Assembly: GCF_003576645.1 (NCBI RefSeq)
Contig: NC_044918.1
Coordinates: 29,466,308 to 29,530,307, forward strand
From: Ipomoea triloba
Taxonomy: Eukaryota; Streptophyta; Magnoliopsida; Solanales; Convolvulaceae
Length of the DNA: 64,000 nucleotides
Reading direction: 5' to 3'
Position numbers and translations under genes: made by a program. Numbering within the stretch: the first letter of the stretch is position 1; every line of letters begins with the position of its first letter. Of the stretch, positions 13,401 through 24,155 are shown in pieces. The notes under the pieces are model-generated. The model was not told where the DNA came from and made no database searches. It saw only the letters and a list, made by a program, of their open reading frames with translations.

Positions 13401-13744
13401 TAACAATCTAAATAGGACAAGTAACAATAAAATGACTGCGTTTAAACAATTTATAAAAATTCACTGAAATCCTAAGGCCATCACTATCTTTTCTTTATGG
13501 GTTACACTTTTAGCAGGTGTGATACTTAGGTATATTATATATACTTTACCTCATGGTGACCTTGGGCAGCAGAATAGTGAAGGGGCGAATTGCGAACACC
13601 GAAGGTTGAATACCTTGCCAAACGAGGATTATAGTCTAACAAAGCCTTGGCTTCCTGAATATCCCCATCTCTTGCCGCAGTAACCAGCCGTTCTCCAGAG
13701 GCGGAACATCCAAAAGAATTGCCCACAAGACTCAAAAATCTCAT
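9180..13744 (-). CDS. XBAT32: XBAT32-like ankyrin-repeat RING E3 ubiquitin ligase
   Basis: Ten exons on the minus strand join in frame to 505 aa (Arabidopsis XBAT32 is about 508): 13744-13550, 13407-13348, 13122-13051, 12953-12778, 12677-12517, 12061-12003, 11905-11859, 11416-11276, 10829-10741 and 9697-9180. Ankyrin repeats fill about residues 10-265 (for example [51 protein letters not shown]). A RING finger follows at about residues 318-370, with [18 protein letters not shown] and CPLCRHG, split between exons 9 and 10. XBAT32 is a RING E3 that ubiquitinates ACC synthases, limiting ethylene and promoting lateral roots. The start at 13744 gives the conserved [20 protein letters not shown]; an in-frame ATG two codons upstream (13750) is the alternative. 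Intron 9 carries a hAT-like insertion. Orthology rests on remembered family sequence and near-full-length agreement. Confidence 0.93.
10167..10568. mobile_element. hAT-like non-autonomous element in XBAT32 intron 9
   Basis: The 402-bp segment is flanked by near-identical 8-bp sites, ACCTCAAC at 10159-10166 and ACGTCAAC at 10569-10576 (7 of 8 match), as expected for hAT insertion. The ends form imperfect inverted repeats (CACTGTTGCA at the left, CATGGTTGCA read inward from the right). Subterminal DNA is packed with GCCTAGGCG/GGCCGCCTAG words in both orientations, while the middle is an AT-rich stretch with a (TA)n tract near 10427-10451. It encodes nothing. Related ends occur near 27140 and 63512. 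Confidence 0.65.
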
Positions 13745-15279
13745 ACTCATCACAGCTATAAAACTGACCTGAAACAGGAAAGGCCTTCTGTATCTATCAC
13801 AACGGTAGCCCAGAGAAATACAAACCAAACGAATGTTGATGTTTATACAATATTATTATACAATATATTCCAGTATTTGGATCCTTTGATCCTAAAATTA
13901 TATAAAGAGAAAAGAGATATTTCCCTCTGTAGAACTCAAAATTCCTAGCTTTCTGCCAACCAAATAACAACTCCTCAACCCAACATAAATCTCATATAAC
14001 CCCAAAAGCCATCAGCTATTTGTAACTATCAGAATCTCCCTATACGATTGAAAATCAGAGGAAATACTAGCTTTTGAGAAACAGAAAACCCTTTATCAAT
14101 ACCATAACCCCAATTTGCTTCGCAACTTGATCAATCAATGACATATACATATAAATATACAAATATAAAAGTTACAATCTTGATGGCGACTGTTTCCTAA
14201 TGGACTAGACAATGTCAACTCCAACAAACCAAAACAAAAGATAGCAATTTTGACAAATAAAAATCAAAATTCAAAACCAACAGAAGAAAATGATCGATCA
14301 GCGCTTACAAATTTCCTTCAAATATTTGGATTTTCCAGTGCGCACCCGAAATTCCCCAGAAAAAAATCAAGAATCTTGAACACCCATTTCCAAAATGCTC
14401 AGCCTCCCTGGAAAATCCAAACAGATGGAAAGACAACAGGCCAATACAGCCTAGATTACATGATGATAAAGCAGATTGCCATATTTTTATTTATAAATGC
14501 CCTTGCCCTCTCCGAGAAATACCCAACAAGACAATGATTCATCAATAATCTCCCTTTAATTCTCTATATAAAATGAATTGAATGAGGTGTGACGCTTAAA
14601 AAAGGGAGCAAAAAGCACAATAAAAAATAGCGGTAAGTATATTGTTGAAAATATTAAAGGATAGTATATTCTCTACTGGAGTACGTGCTAGGCAGAGAGG
14701 GCAAAAGGCGAAATCGGGCGATTCAGGAATACGGGGACTGCGAGTGTTTCGGGAAACAATCAACAAACAGGCCGAAAACAAAACCGTGGAGTGGACTTCA
14801 TCATTGGCTTTTCAGAAACAGCTGATTAATAAGGCCGTACCAGTCAATTCTAGTGGATGGGGCCAGCGGTTCATAAATTTTACAAAGGGAAAATGAAGTT
14901 TTTAATTTCAATGTCATAATGGGAAGCTTTAATTACAAGGCCTTCCTTAGTGGAGATTTTAGTGTGATTTTTGAGAAGTTTTTGTAGGTGTAATTAGGAA
15001 AAAAAAAAAAGGAGTGGAAGAAAAAAAAAATAAAACAAAATAAAAAGCAGAAATTTTTTTTTAAAGGTAATTACGCGCCCAGGCGGACGCATGAGGCGCA
15101 ACTGCTCTGAAACATGGTGGGCCCAGCAGATTGCCATCTCCTCTTTTGCAAGAGAAAAAAGCTAACAAAATCTCTTCCCCACATTTGTTAAAAAATAACC
15201 CCTAAAGTTTTTATTATTCCAAAATCCTAATAAAAGTCACAAATGGGAATGGCCTAAGGGCAATTCATTTTTTTTGAGT
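13745..15279. other. XBAT32 upstream region and intergenic DNA
   Basis: This holds the 5' leader and promoter side of the minus-strand XBAT32-like gene. Near 14942-15060 is a segment (GATTTTTGAGAAGTTTTTGTA) that recurs near 39825 and, inverted, near 30860, each next to G+C-rich GCGC words; it probably marks a dispersed MITE family. Open frames at 14250-14537 and 14642-14896 show no recognisable protein. Confidence 0.35.
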
Positions 15280-15460
15280 ACTATTGACTCTGTTACAATG
15301 TAGTATCTGTTTATACATATTTTCTCAACCTACTGAAACATAAAGAGTTAATGCCCCACACTGGGGTTCGAACTTGAGTCAATGTCTCCACATTGTGGTT
15401 CAAACCTCTCATTTGAGAAGTCACAGCTATGCATCTCGATCACAAGGCCTTTGGCAAGGG
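15280..15460 (-). mobile_element. tRNA-derived SINE (family 1, copy 1)
   Basis: The minus strand shares a series of words with the plus-strand copies at 24816 and 25765: a GGTTCGAA-type B box region, GTCAA/TGACTC, TTTCAGTAGGTTGAGAAA (inverted here as CTCAACCTACTGAAAC), and a terminal poly-A-like tract (T run near 15270). This makes a three-copy SINE family in the window. The copy is diverged and its head is hard to delimit. Confidence 0.5.
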
Positions 15461-15840
15461 CAATTCATTTAGTTTTTGAATTGTTTATATATAAAATCGT
15501 GATGAGAATGAACTTTACTCGTCAAGACAACCCACTTTGCCCCTTACTTAGGTTGTGGGTGGGTTTCAATTTTAGAGACCCACCAAAGAGCGGGCCTCAT
15601 ATGCCTGTCTCGTTAGGCTAATGGAGCGGGCGTAAGTGGGTCTAACCTGACTATATTTATTTTTGTGTGTGTGGGTGTGTATAGTTTGAATTGCATTATT
15701 TTACATTGTTTGGGACCTAATTGTGGTTTTTTTTAAATCAATGACCTAATTGCAGTTTGTTGTGTAGTTGGATGATCTATTTAACCTTTATTCCAAACAT
15801 TTACTAACTAACTAACTAACTATATATATATAATTATATA

Positions 15841-16334
15841 TAGAATTCAGTTCCCGTGCGGTGGGGTGTTTCCCTTGCAGTTGTGCGGTGGCTTTATGTG
15901 CGTAATTTTTTTCTTATGGTGCGTGGTTTTCCTTCTTAAGGTGTGTGATTTGTATGCTTAAGGTGTGTGAGTGTTGAAACCTAAGATGAGTGAACCTAAA
16001 GCTTAAGGTGCGTGGTTCCCTTCTTAAGGTGTGTTGCTTTCCTTCTTAAGGTGTGTGATATATATATGCTTAAGGTGCGTGAATTGTTAAAACTTAAGGT
16101 GCGTCATTTTAAAATCTTAGGTGCGTGGTTTGTGTTCTTAAGGTGCGTGGCTTGTGTATTTAAGGTGCGTGGTTTGTGTAATTAAGGTGCTCAGTGTGTT
16201 CTCAACTGAAGGTGCACCATTTAAAAATTTTAGGTGCGTGGTTTGTGTACTTAAGGTGCGCCGTTTTAATGCTTAAGGCGTGTACCGCACAATCGTAAGG
16301 GAAGATTTAACCGCACCTGATGAACCCTTCCCTA
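15841..16334. mobile_element. Inverted-end element filled with a GGTGCGTG minisatellite
   Basis: The ends form an imperfect inverted repeat: the left has GTGCGGTGGGGTGTTTCCCT then TTGTGCGGTGG, and the right end read inward has GGTGCGGTTAAATCTTCCCT then TTGTGCGGTACAC. Between them lie roughly fifteen degenerate 20-30 bp units built on CTTAAGGTGCGTGGTTT. No open frame is present. The ends share words (TAGA-TTCAG, GTGCGGT) with the element at 32201-32632, which suggests one family. I could not find a target duplication, so the exact ends are provisional. Confidence 0.5.
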
Positions 16335-17116
16335 GACACACAGAGTGGAATCATTAATTTTTTATATTTAATTTGTCTTAAGGCAATGTAAACGAAGTTT
16401 AATTACTACATAAATGGAGGAGAAATGTTGAATATTTATATAGTGGCTCAATTTATGTGTTCATGCATGTTTATCGGAATCATAAACTATATTTTGGTAT
16501 TATGGAGTTGAAAATATTACTTTATATATACTTGGTAGGAATTTATTATTATGATCTTTGATAAAAAAAAATTGTTGGTTCTCTAGTTGTTTGTATGCTT
16601 AGAAGAGTTTATCTTCTAGTTTTCTATGTTTAGATATCAATGGATATATATGAAATCTTTTAGTTTGATTGGATTTTGATATCAATGTTCTTCGCAAAGT
16701 GTACTATAGACTTTGGGAAATCGGTAGATGACGATGATGCATAATTTTAAGCATAACCAAATAAGTTATGTTTAAATAAGTAATGCAAGTAGAAAAGATA
16801 GAAGATGATGATAATAAATGTAATTATAGTAATGAATAAATATGTAAGTAGATAATGGTGAGAATGTGATTATAGTGACATATAGTCTAATAGATGATAG
16901 ATGATTTTGTTTTTCATTTAGAATACAGTTTTTAATAGTGTTTCAGTTTTCTAAAAAACTGAAAAATTGTTTCCTGTGTTCAAAATGGAAAATTGTGCTA
17001 GTAAACATGTTTTCTGTTTTCTGTTCTCCAATTTTCCAAATTTCCAGTTAGTAAACGGGCTCTAGATATTCTTGAAACGAAATACTTTTTGAAGTTAGAA
17101 GAAAACTTTAATTTGA
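16335..17116. other. AT-rich intergenic DNA
   Basis: No gene recognised. The stretch is AT-rich, with GTAATAAATG-like words between 16780 and 16900 and a TTTTCTGTTTTC pyrimidine tract near 17010. Confidence 0.35.
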
Positions 17117-18770
17117 CCATAAACCGGTAAAGTTATAAGTTTAACTTTTAACGCTACTATTTGACCACTATATCGAGATTTAATTTACATTGCATGTCTA
17201 CTAGTGTATGTTAATGCTCATTTACTAGATGAGTAAGTCTTATGTGAGATTGTTTGACGTGAGAAGTGTAATACTTTTTAGTTAAAATATAATGTTATTC
17301 TATGCACTAATAAAAAGTATTACATTTTACCTAAAATGTATTCCAAAACACATCAAAATCATTCAAATCATATATATGTCTATCCGGCATTCAATTTAAA
17401 TATAAGAAATTTAATCATTTAAATTAAACTCAAAAAGAATAAAGCAAGCAAGCCAAAACTTTTTTTTTTTGAAGATACAAGCAAGCCAAAACCTAATAAA
17501 CAAATACGGGCAAAAGTATGTTTCTTTTGTGCATTATCATACTTCAATTCTACCACTTCATATGGATGTATCCAATGTGAATGAAGTTTTCCTAGAAAAA
17601 ACTTCAACCAGGAATATTACATGCAACACCTTTTGGCTTTTATGATGAAATGGCTTATGAGCTATTATATTATCATGCAACTTTCTACTAATCTTTTAAT
17701 TTCTTTGTAGATAGCTGGCTACATTTTCTTAAAAGTCATTCTTAATCCCCAAATTCTTGTATTTGCAACTTTCTACGCGACTATGCACACTAAACTTCAT
17801 CAATGTTGAAGTTGCATTACTTCACAGGTAGACCACTAAGCTTTGTGCTCAAGTTCCACTAGCAAATGACATGCTCATCATAAAGAAGCTCAATTGGTAA
17901 CATTGCAAGTGGTGTTTTGTAAGTTGTTTTAAATTATAGGCATAATAAAGTGCATTTGGCAGTCTCAAACTTCAATTCTTTTTAGTAGGTTTCATTGTTT
18001 TCTCAAAAATTTGCTTTACTTGCCAACAACATTTAAACAGATAGAAATGATATGATAAACCAGCACAATAGAAGTTGATTTTTGAAAAATCAAAAAATAA
18101 CTTTTAGAAGTTGATTTTTGAAAATTTTTTTAGACTCATCTTGAACCAAAGATAGAATAACAATACACAGGAGGTCAAAATCAGCACTGAAACAAAAATT
18201 AAACCAAACCAAAGTGTGGCGGTAGGCCAACACCCACCGAAGTACCGCAAGAAGAAAAGGACGAGATGAACGGTCATCACCACACCGTCACCTTCTACCT
18301 CCACATAACTAACGGACCTCCCTCACGGTAGAGGTTGTACGGTGAGCGTGCACCGCCAGGTAAAAAATAGTGAACATATACTCAAACACGAATAATAATA
18401 CACGAATCAAACAGTATCTCAACAATAGCTCAGAATATGGATCAGAATATACATTTCCAGAAGCCAATAAATCACATGAAATCCCTTAGAATAAAATACA
18501 CACACCAAGCTTCAAGAATTGACAGGATAATTGGGCAAGCACCCGACCCGGAACCACTAGAGGCAAAGCAAGCTGTCATGAGGAAGTCAAACAACCACAT
18601 AACAGTGCATTGCTCCGACACATTGAAGAGGGAAATTACTCAGCAACTCTCCATCACTACTCTTCCTACCATTATTACCCGAGTCTGTTACACTCACCAG
18701 AAGGGACCTTGTAATGGAGAGTCGTTGCACCTTCAGTATAAAGAATGAACCTTGTAATGGAGCGGGGGGG
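17117..18770. repeat. 1.65-kb direct duplication, copy A (probable unmerged contig overlap)
   Basis: This segment repeats at 18772-20425 with a constant offset of 1655 bases. Everything I compared was identical apart from the last few bases at a poly-G run. Copy A ends at a single n (18771) and copy B begins directly after it. Its last 250 bases are the first part of the LTR that is complete in copy B (18520 corresponds to 20175). The pattern is what two overlapping contigs joined end to end would give. Short open frames inside have no recognised product. Confidence 0.85.
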
Positions 18771-18771
18771 N
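18771..18771. other. Assembly gap (single n)
   Basis: One undetermined base between the two copies of the 1.65-kb duplication, next to a poly-G run. It is most simply a contig join and not real sequence. Confidence 0.9.
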
Positions 18772-20425
18772 CCATAAACCGGTAAAGTTATAAGTTTAAC
18801 TTTTAACGCTACTATTTGACCACTATATCGAGATTTAATTTACATTGCATGTCTACTAGTGTATGTTAATGCTCATTTACTAGATGAGTAAGTCTTATGT
18901 GAGATTGTTTGACGTGAGAAGTGTAATACTTTTTAGTTAAAATATAATGTTATTCTATGCACTAATAAAAAGTATTACATTTTACCTAAAATGTATTCCA
19001 AAACACATCAAAATCATTCAAATCATATATATGTCTATCCGGCATTCAATTTAAATATAAGAAATTTAATCATTTAAATTAAACTCAAAAAGAATAAAGC
19101 AAGCAAGCCAAAACTTTTTTTTTTTGAAGATACAAGCAAGCCAAAACCTAATAAACAAATACGGGCAAAAGTATGTTTCTTTTGTGCATTATCATACTTC
19201 AATTCTACCACTTCATATGGATGTATCCAATGTGAATGAAGTTTTCCTAGAAAAAACTTCAACCAGGAATATTACATGCAACACCTTTTGGCTTTTATGA
19301 TGAAATGGCTTATGAGCTATTATATTATCATGCAACTTTCTACTAATCTTTTAATTTCTTTGTAGATAGCTGGCTACATTTTCTTAAAAGTCATTCTTAA
19401 TCCCCAAATTCTTGTATTTGCAACTTTCTACGCGACTATGCACACTAAACTTCATCAATGTTGAAGTTGCATTACTTCACAGGTAGACCACTAAGCTTTG
19501 TGCTCAAGTTCCACTAGCAAATGACATGCTCATCATAAAGAAGCTCAATTGGTAACATTGCAAGTGGTGTTTTGTAAGTTGTTTTAAATTATAGGCATAA
19601 TAAAGTGCATTTGGCAGTCTCAAACTTCAATTCTTTTTAGTAGGTTTCATTGTTTTCTCAAAAATTTGCTTTACTTGCCAACAACATTTAAACAGATAGA
19701 AATGATATGATAAACCAGCACAATAGAAGTTGATTTTTGAAAAATCAAAAAATAACTTTTAGAAGTTGATTTTTGAAAATTTTTTTAGACTCATCTTGAA
19801 CCAAAGATAGAATAACAATACACAGGAGGTCAAAATCAGCACTGAAACAAAAATTAAACCAAACCAAAGTGTGGCGGTAGGCCAACACCCACCGAAGTAC
19901 CGCAAGAAGAAAAGGACGAGATGAACGGTCATCACCACACCGTCACCTTCTACCTCCACATAACTAACGGACCTCCCTCACGGTAGAGGTTGTACGGTGA
20001 GCGTGCACCGCCAGGTAAAAAATAGTGAACATATACTCAAACACGAATAATAATACACGAATCAAACAGTATCTCAACAATAGCTCAGAATATGGATCAG
20101 AATATACATTTCCAGAAGCCAATAAATCACATGAAATCCCTTAGAATAAAATACACACACCAAGCTTCAAGAATTGACAGGATAATTGGGCAAGCACCCG
20201 ACCCGGAACCACTAGAGGCAAAGCAAGCTGTCATGAGGAAGTCAAACAACCACATAACAGTGCATTGCTCCGACACATTGAAGAGGGAAATTACTCAGCA
20301 ACTCTCCATCACTACTCTTCCTACCATTATTACCCGAGTCTGTTACACTCACCAGAAGGGACCTTGTAATGGAGAGTCGTTGCACCTTCAGTATAAAGAA
20401 TGAACCTTGTAATGGGGGGGGGGGG
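18772..20425. repeat. 1.65-kb direct duplication, copy B
   Basis: Second copy of 17117-18770. Unlike copy A it continues past the poly-G run (about 20414-20431) into the rest of the LTR and the interior of the element at 20175-22633, so this is the copy that is probably placed correctly. Confidence 0.85.
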
Positions 20426-20504
20426 GGGGGGTCTCTGGTTTTCTTAAACACAAACATTATTGTACTGACTTATCAAATATACTCCGGTAACATTCTTACT
20501 GTCA
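20175..20504 (+). repeat. Left LTR of the non-autonomous element
   Basis: It starts TGACAG and ends CTGTCA. It is about 50 bp longer than the right LTR because a GAACCTTGTAATGG segment is present twice and followed by a poly-G run. A truncated duplicate of its first 251 bases lies at 18520-18770 because of the contig overlap. Confidence 0.8.
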
Positions 20505-20924
20505 TTGGTGCTTTCGTTGAGAGCCGAGATCAAATCTCAAGCAACACTTCACACATTACCAAAATTAGCTTATCACTGGAGATGGCTTGATCAGGATCTA
20601 GCAGCTCCCATGGATCCTGTTACCTGTACTGCAACGACTACCATAGTCGCGAGGGGGATCTTCGTAGTAGCCCAAGCTGACCGCGATAAACCCGAATTGG
20701 GTGTGGTTTTGTAGCAAGTTCATGAGGCGGTTGGTCCTCTCCTCCGTATCCATGTTGACGTCGATGAGGCCACCGAAGTCGTAGCCCTTGTTGGCGAGGC
20801 GCGCTTGAAGCCGCCACCACGTGATCGCCGGAGTTGAGGAGCTAGAGCAACACCAACGAGATCGCCGACATGCCAGAGGCGGTGCAGTAGGCCGCCTCGG
20901 TGCCTCCTATGGCGGCGTGTCCGC

Positions 20925-21648
20925 CTCTTCAAGTGCATCCGCTTCCTCAAGTGCGTCCGCCTCCTTCAGTGCGTCCACCTCCTCAAGTGTGTCCGCCTCC
21001 TCCAGTGCGTCTGCCTCCTCAAGTGCGTCCGCCTCCTCCAGTGCGTCCGCCTCCACAAGTGTGTCTGCCTCTTCCATTGCGTCCGCCTCATCCACGCGTC
21101 TAACACCGCATCCATGCGTCCACCTCCTCAAGTGCGTCCGCCTCCTCCATGTTTCTGCCTCCACAACTGCGTCAGCCTCCTCCATGCTTTTGCGTCCATA
21201 ATTATGTTAGCCTCCTCCAGTGCGTCCGGCTCATCCATGCATCCGCCTCCTCAAGTGAGGCCGCTTCCTCAAGTGCGGCCACCTCATCCATGCGTCTGCC
21301 GCCTCCTCCAGTGCGTCTACATCCTCAAGTGCGTCTGCCTCCTCCAGTTCGTTCGTCTCCTCCAGTGCATCCGCCTCCTCAAGTGCCTCCGCCTCCTCCA
21401 TTGCGTCCGCCTCATCCACGCGTCCAACACCGCATCCATGCATCCGTCTCCTCAAGTGCGTCTGCCTCCTCAAGTGCGTCGCCTCCTCCATGCGTCCACC
21501 TCCTCAAGTGTGTCTGCCTCCTCCATGTTTCTGCCTCCACAATTGCGTCAACCTCCTCCATGCTTCTGCCTCCATAATTGCGTCAGCCTCATCCATGCGT
21601 CCGCCTCCTCCAGTGCGTCCGCTTCCTCAAGTGCGTCCGCCTTCGATG
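20925..21648. repeat. 18-bp minisatellite (GCGTCCGCCTCCTCAAGT unit)
   Basis: About forty diverged copies of an 18-base unit run through this stretch, with variants ending CAAGT or CCAGT and interspersed longer units containing CATGTTTCTGCCTCCACAA. Because 18 is a multiple of 3, long open frames appear on both strands in several frames, with serine/alanine, proline or glutamate-alanine repeats. They are a by-product of the period and I do not call them genes. The array forms the core of the non-autonomous LTR element. Confidence 0.85.
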
Positions 21649-21710
21649 TAACTATTAGTCATGGTCAGCCCTGATCTATTTTGTTGAAAAAAATATTATT
21701 TTACTCTTGT

Positions 21711-22012
21711 TACACTCTATTCTCTTAAGGCCGGCACAAGATCCGATCTCGCTAGCTACCCAACAGAAGGGTGTTTTCTTGGTCAAACTTAAGGCTTGGT
21801 TATAAAAACACTACACTCTATTCCCTTAGGGCCAGCACGGGATCCGATCTCGCTAGCTACCCGACAGAAGGGTGTTTTCTTGGTCAAGCTTAAGGCTTGG
21901 TTACGAAAACTCTACACTCTATTCTTTTAGGGCCGGCACGAGATCCGTTCTCGCTAGCTACCTGACGGAAGGGTGTTTTCTTGGTCAAGCTTAAAGCTTG
22001 ATTGCTAAAACA
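21711..22012 (+). repeat. Three tandem 101-bp repeats
   Basis: Units begin at 21711, 21812 and 21913 with TACACTCTATTC and carry GATCCGATCTCGCTAGCTAC, then AGAAGGGTGTTTTCTTGGTC. The copies differ by a handful of bases each. They lie inside the non-autonomous LTR element, just downstream of its minisatellite. A (TAAA)n tract follows at about 22127-22153. Confidence 0.8.
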
Positions 22013-22123
22013 CTATCCCTTAAGGGATAATATGGGGCCTAACCTCACTCACTACCCTGCGGAAGAGCCAACCTTTGACCGAGCCAATGGCTGGCCAAAA
22101 TGAGCTATAAGTGCGCAGACACA

Positions 22124-22154
<31 letters not shown>

Positions 22155-22353
22155 AAGATCTGCTTATAGCCAAGGCCGCTCCTCGGCCACTATTGACCGT
22201 GGTTTTGAGTTTCAGCGCGAAGCCGCCTCGGCTCGTCGTTATTTAAAGAAAAAAGGTTATGAGTTTGATTCCTATTCAAAGTTTTATATTGATACAAGTT
22301 AATACTCCTAAGCCACCTCGACCACTCTCGCTGGCTAGGGAGTGGGGGGCTGG

Positions 22354-22633
22354 TGACAGGATAATTGGACAAGCACCCGACCCAGAACCACTAGAGGCAA
22401 AGCAAGCTGTCACGAGGAATTCAAACAACCACATAATAGTGCATTACTCCGACACATTGAAGAGGGGAATTACTCAGTAGCTCCCCATCATTACTCCTCC
22501 TATCATTATTACCCGAGTTCGTTACACTCACCAGAAGGAACCTTGTAATGGAGAGGGGGGTCTCTGATTTTCTTACACACAAACACTATTGTACTCACTT
22601 ATCAAATATACTCTGGTAACATTCTTACTATCA
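22354..22633 (+). repeat. Right LTR of the non-autonomous element
   Basis: It begins TGACAGGATAATTGGACAAG directly after a G-rich purine tract and ends CTTACTATCA. It aligns along its whole length with 20175-20504 except for the duplicated segment and poly-G present only on the left. Scattered substitutions between the two LTRs show the insertion is not very recent. Confidence 0.78.
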
Positions 22634-23513
22634 AGAACAACCAATATAGCTCAAGAATACACAAGGATTTACTCAGGAACAAAGCACAGCTCAAGAATAT
22701 TCAAGAAAAACAGTCAGGGATTCCAAATATATACCAAAGCATATAATAGAGTGAAAATAGATTTGCAAGACATGGGATTTTACCTTTTAATTAAGCTAGC
22801 TAAAGACACCAAAACCTTTCCAAGATCACCCTAGCATGTCATCTTCACCTTGACCATCTAGGAACTCAAAAACCCCAAAGCAATAATAAGGAATAGCTAT
22901 AAAGATTAAGGAAAAAGGAAAGAAAATACAATATAAGGATGAATCTTACCTTATCTATCTTAGCTTAAATGATCCTAAAAGATGAATCTTTACTTGGTAT
23001 TCTTGATGAATAAAGAGGATGAATTCCTATGGCATTCTAGGTTGAGAGTGGCGTGAAAATGAAGAGAAAAGGAGAGAGAGTGTGTAGAATATTAGGTGAT
23101 TTAGGTCATCTTTATCTTACATTATAGAGTATGCTAGGTGAAGTTATATACATACATATATGTGTATATTACGTTAGGAAAGATAAGGTATGGGCCATTT
23201 AAAATAAATAGTGGGCCATCCCTTTTATTTAAAATTGATCATGAAGACAAGGCTTAGTTTAATACGAATTTGGGCCAAATAGAATTTAGTTTACATATAT
23301 ATACATAAATAGAATGAAAGCCCTAGATTAAATATCCTTATGCATTACCCATGAGAATTTGGGCTCTTAGAATAAATTATCTATATTAGGAGTTATTCAT
23401 TAAATCAAGGAATTGGACTAAATTAAATAATAACTCCTCAAAAAAAATGATTTACTAGAATAATACGGGTTGAATTATTTCGGAGTGTCACACTCATGCC
23501 CTAATTAATAATA
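22634..23513. other. Intergenic DNA, no gene seen
   Basis: The first part has recurring words (GCTCAAGAATA, CAAGAA) resembling the left flank of the LTR element, so the element probably inserted within an older repeat. An open frame at 22589-22834 overlaps the LTR end and is not a gene. The rest is AT-rich. Confidence 0.35.
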
Positions 23514-24155
23514 GGAATAAGGTTCAAATTGGCCACTGAACGAAACTTGAAAGTGCAATTAGGCCACTGAACGAAAAAAAATGTGCAATTAGGCCACTGA
23601 ACACTCCAAATGCATACAATTTCACCTGATAGCAGGTTACCTTCCATTTCATCAGGTTGCCTGCTTACATGGATGGTGAATTGACATTTTAAAATATTTT
23701 TTTAATAATAAAATGTAAAATTAAAAATTAAAAATTAATTGAAAATATTAAAAAATTAATATTAAAAAATATTAATATTAAAAATTTTAAAAATATTAAA
23801 AAATTAATATTTTAATTTTTTATTTTTATTTTTAATATTTATTAAATAATAAACTTTAAAAATAAAAATTAATTAAAAATATTAAAATATTAATTTTAAA
23901 ATATTAAAATATTTAAAAAAATATTTAAAAATTAATATTTTTAATTTTTAATTTTTTTATTTATTATTAAAAAATATTTTAAATTGCCACATCATCATCC
24001 AGGTAAGCAGACAACCTGATGAAATGGAAGGTAACCTGTTATCAGGTGAAATTGCATGCATTTGGAGTGTTCAGTGGCCTAATTGCACATTTTTTCGTTC
24101 AGTGGCCTAATTGCACTTTCAGGTTTCGTTCAGTGGCCAATTTGAACCTTATTCC
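23514..24155. mobile_element. Mutator-like MITE with ~165-bp inverted arms
   Basis: The 642-bp element begins GGAATAAGGTTCAAATTGGC and ends with its inverse complement. The two arms pair for roughly 165 bases with few differences and each contains three CAATTAGGCCACTGAAC-type repeats. A very AT-rich core of AAAATATTAAA words separates them. Flanking 9-bp sites are TTAATAATA and TTAATAAAA (8 of 9 match), the length typical of Mutator-like insertions. No protein is encoded. Confidence 0.78.

Larger units (their letters stand above)
20175..22633 (+). mobile_element. Non-autonomous LTR retrotransposon (minisatellite interior)
   Basis: Two related LTRs (20175-20504 and 22354-22633) begin TGACAGG and end in CTGTCA or CTATCA. 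Just inside the left LTR is TTGGTGCTTTCGTTGAGAGC, the kind of primer-binding site region seen in plant Ty3-like elements. Just before the right LTR is the purine tract AGGGAGTGGGGGGCTGG. The flanks are AGAAT on the left and AGAAC on the right, a 5-bp target duplication with one mismatch. The interior of about 1.85 kb has no gag, protease, reverse transcriptase or integrase. It consists of an 18-bp minisatellite and three 101-bp repeats. The element must depend on enzymes made elsewhere. Confidence 0.8.

Noticed and set aside
18437..20403. Two identical 103-aa frames as a duplicated gene pair
   Set aside because: They lie in the 1.65-kb overlap duplication and partly in LTR sequence, with no recognisable domain.
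20821..21674. Several long open frames in the minisatellite as a repetitive-protein gene
   Set aside because: The 18-base period opens frames on both strands at once, there is no conserved domain or clear start, and the region lies inside an LTR element.
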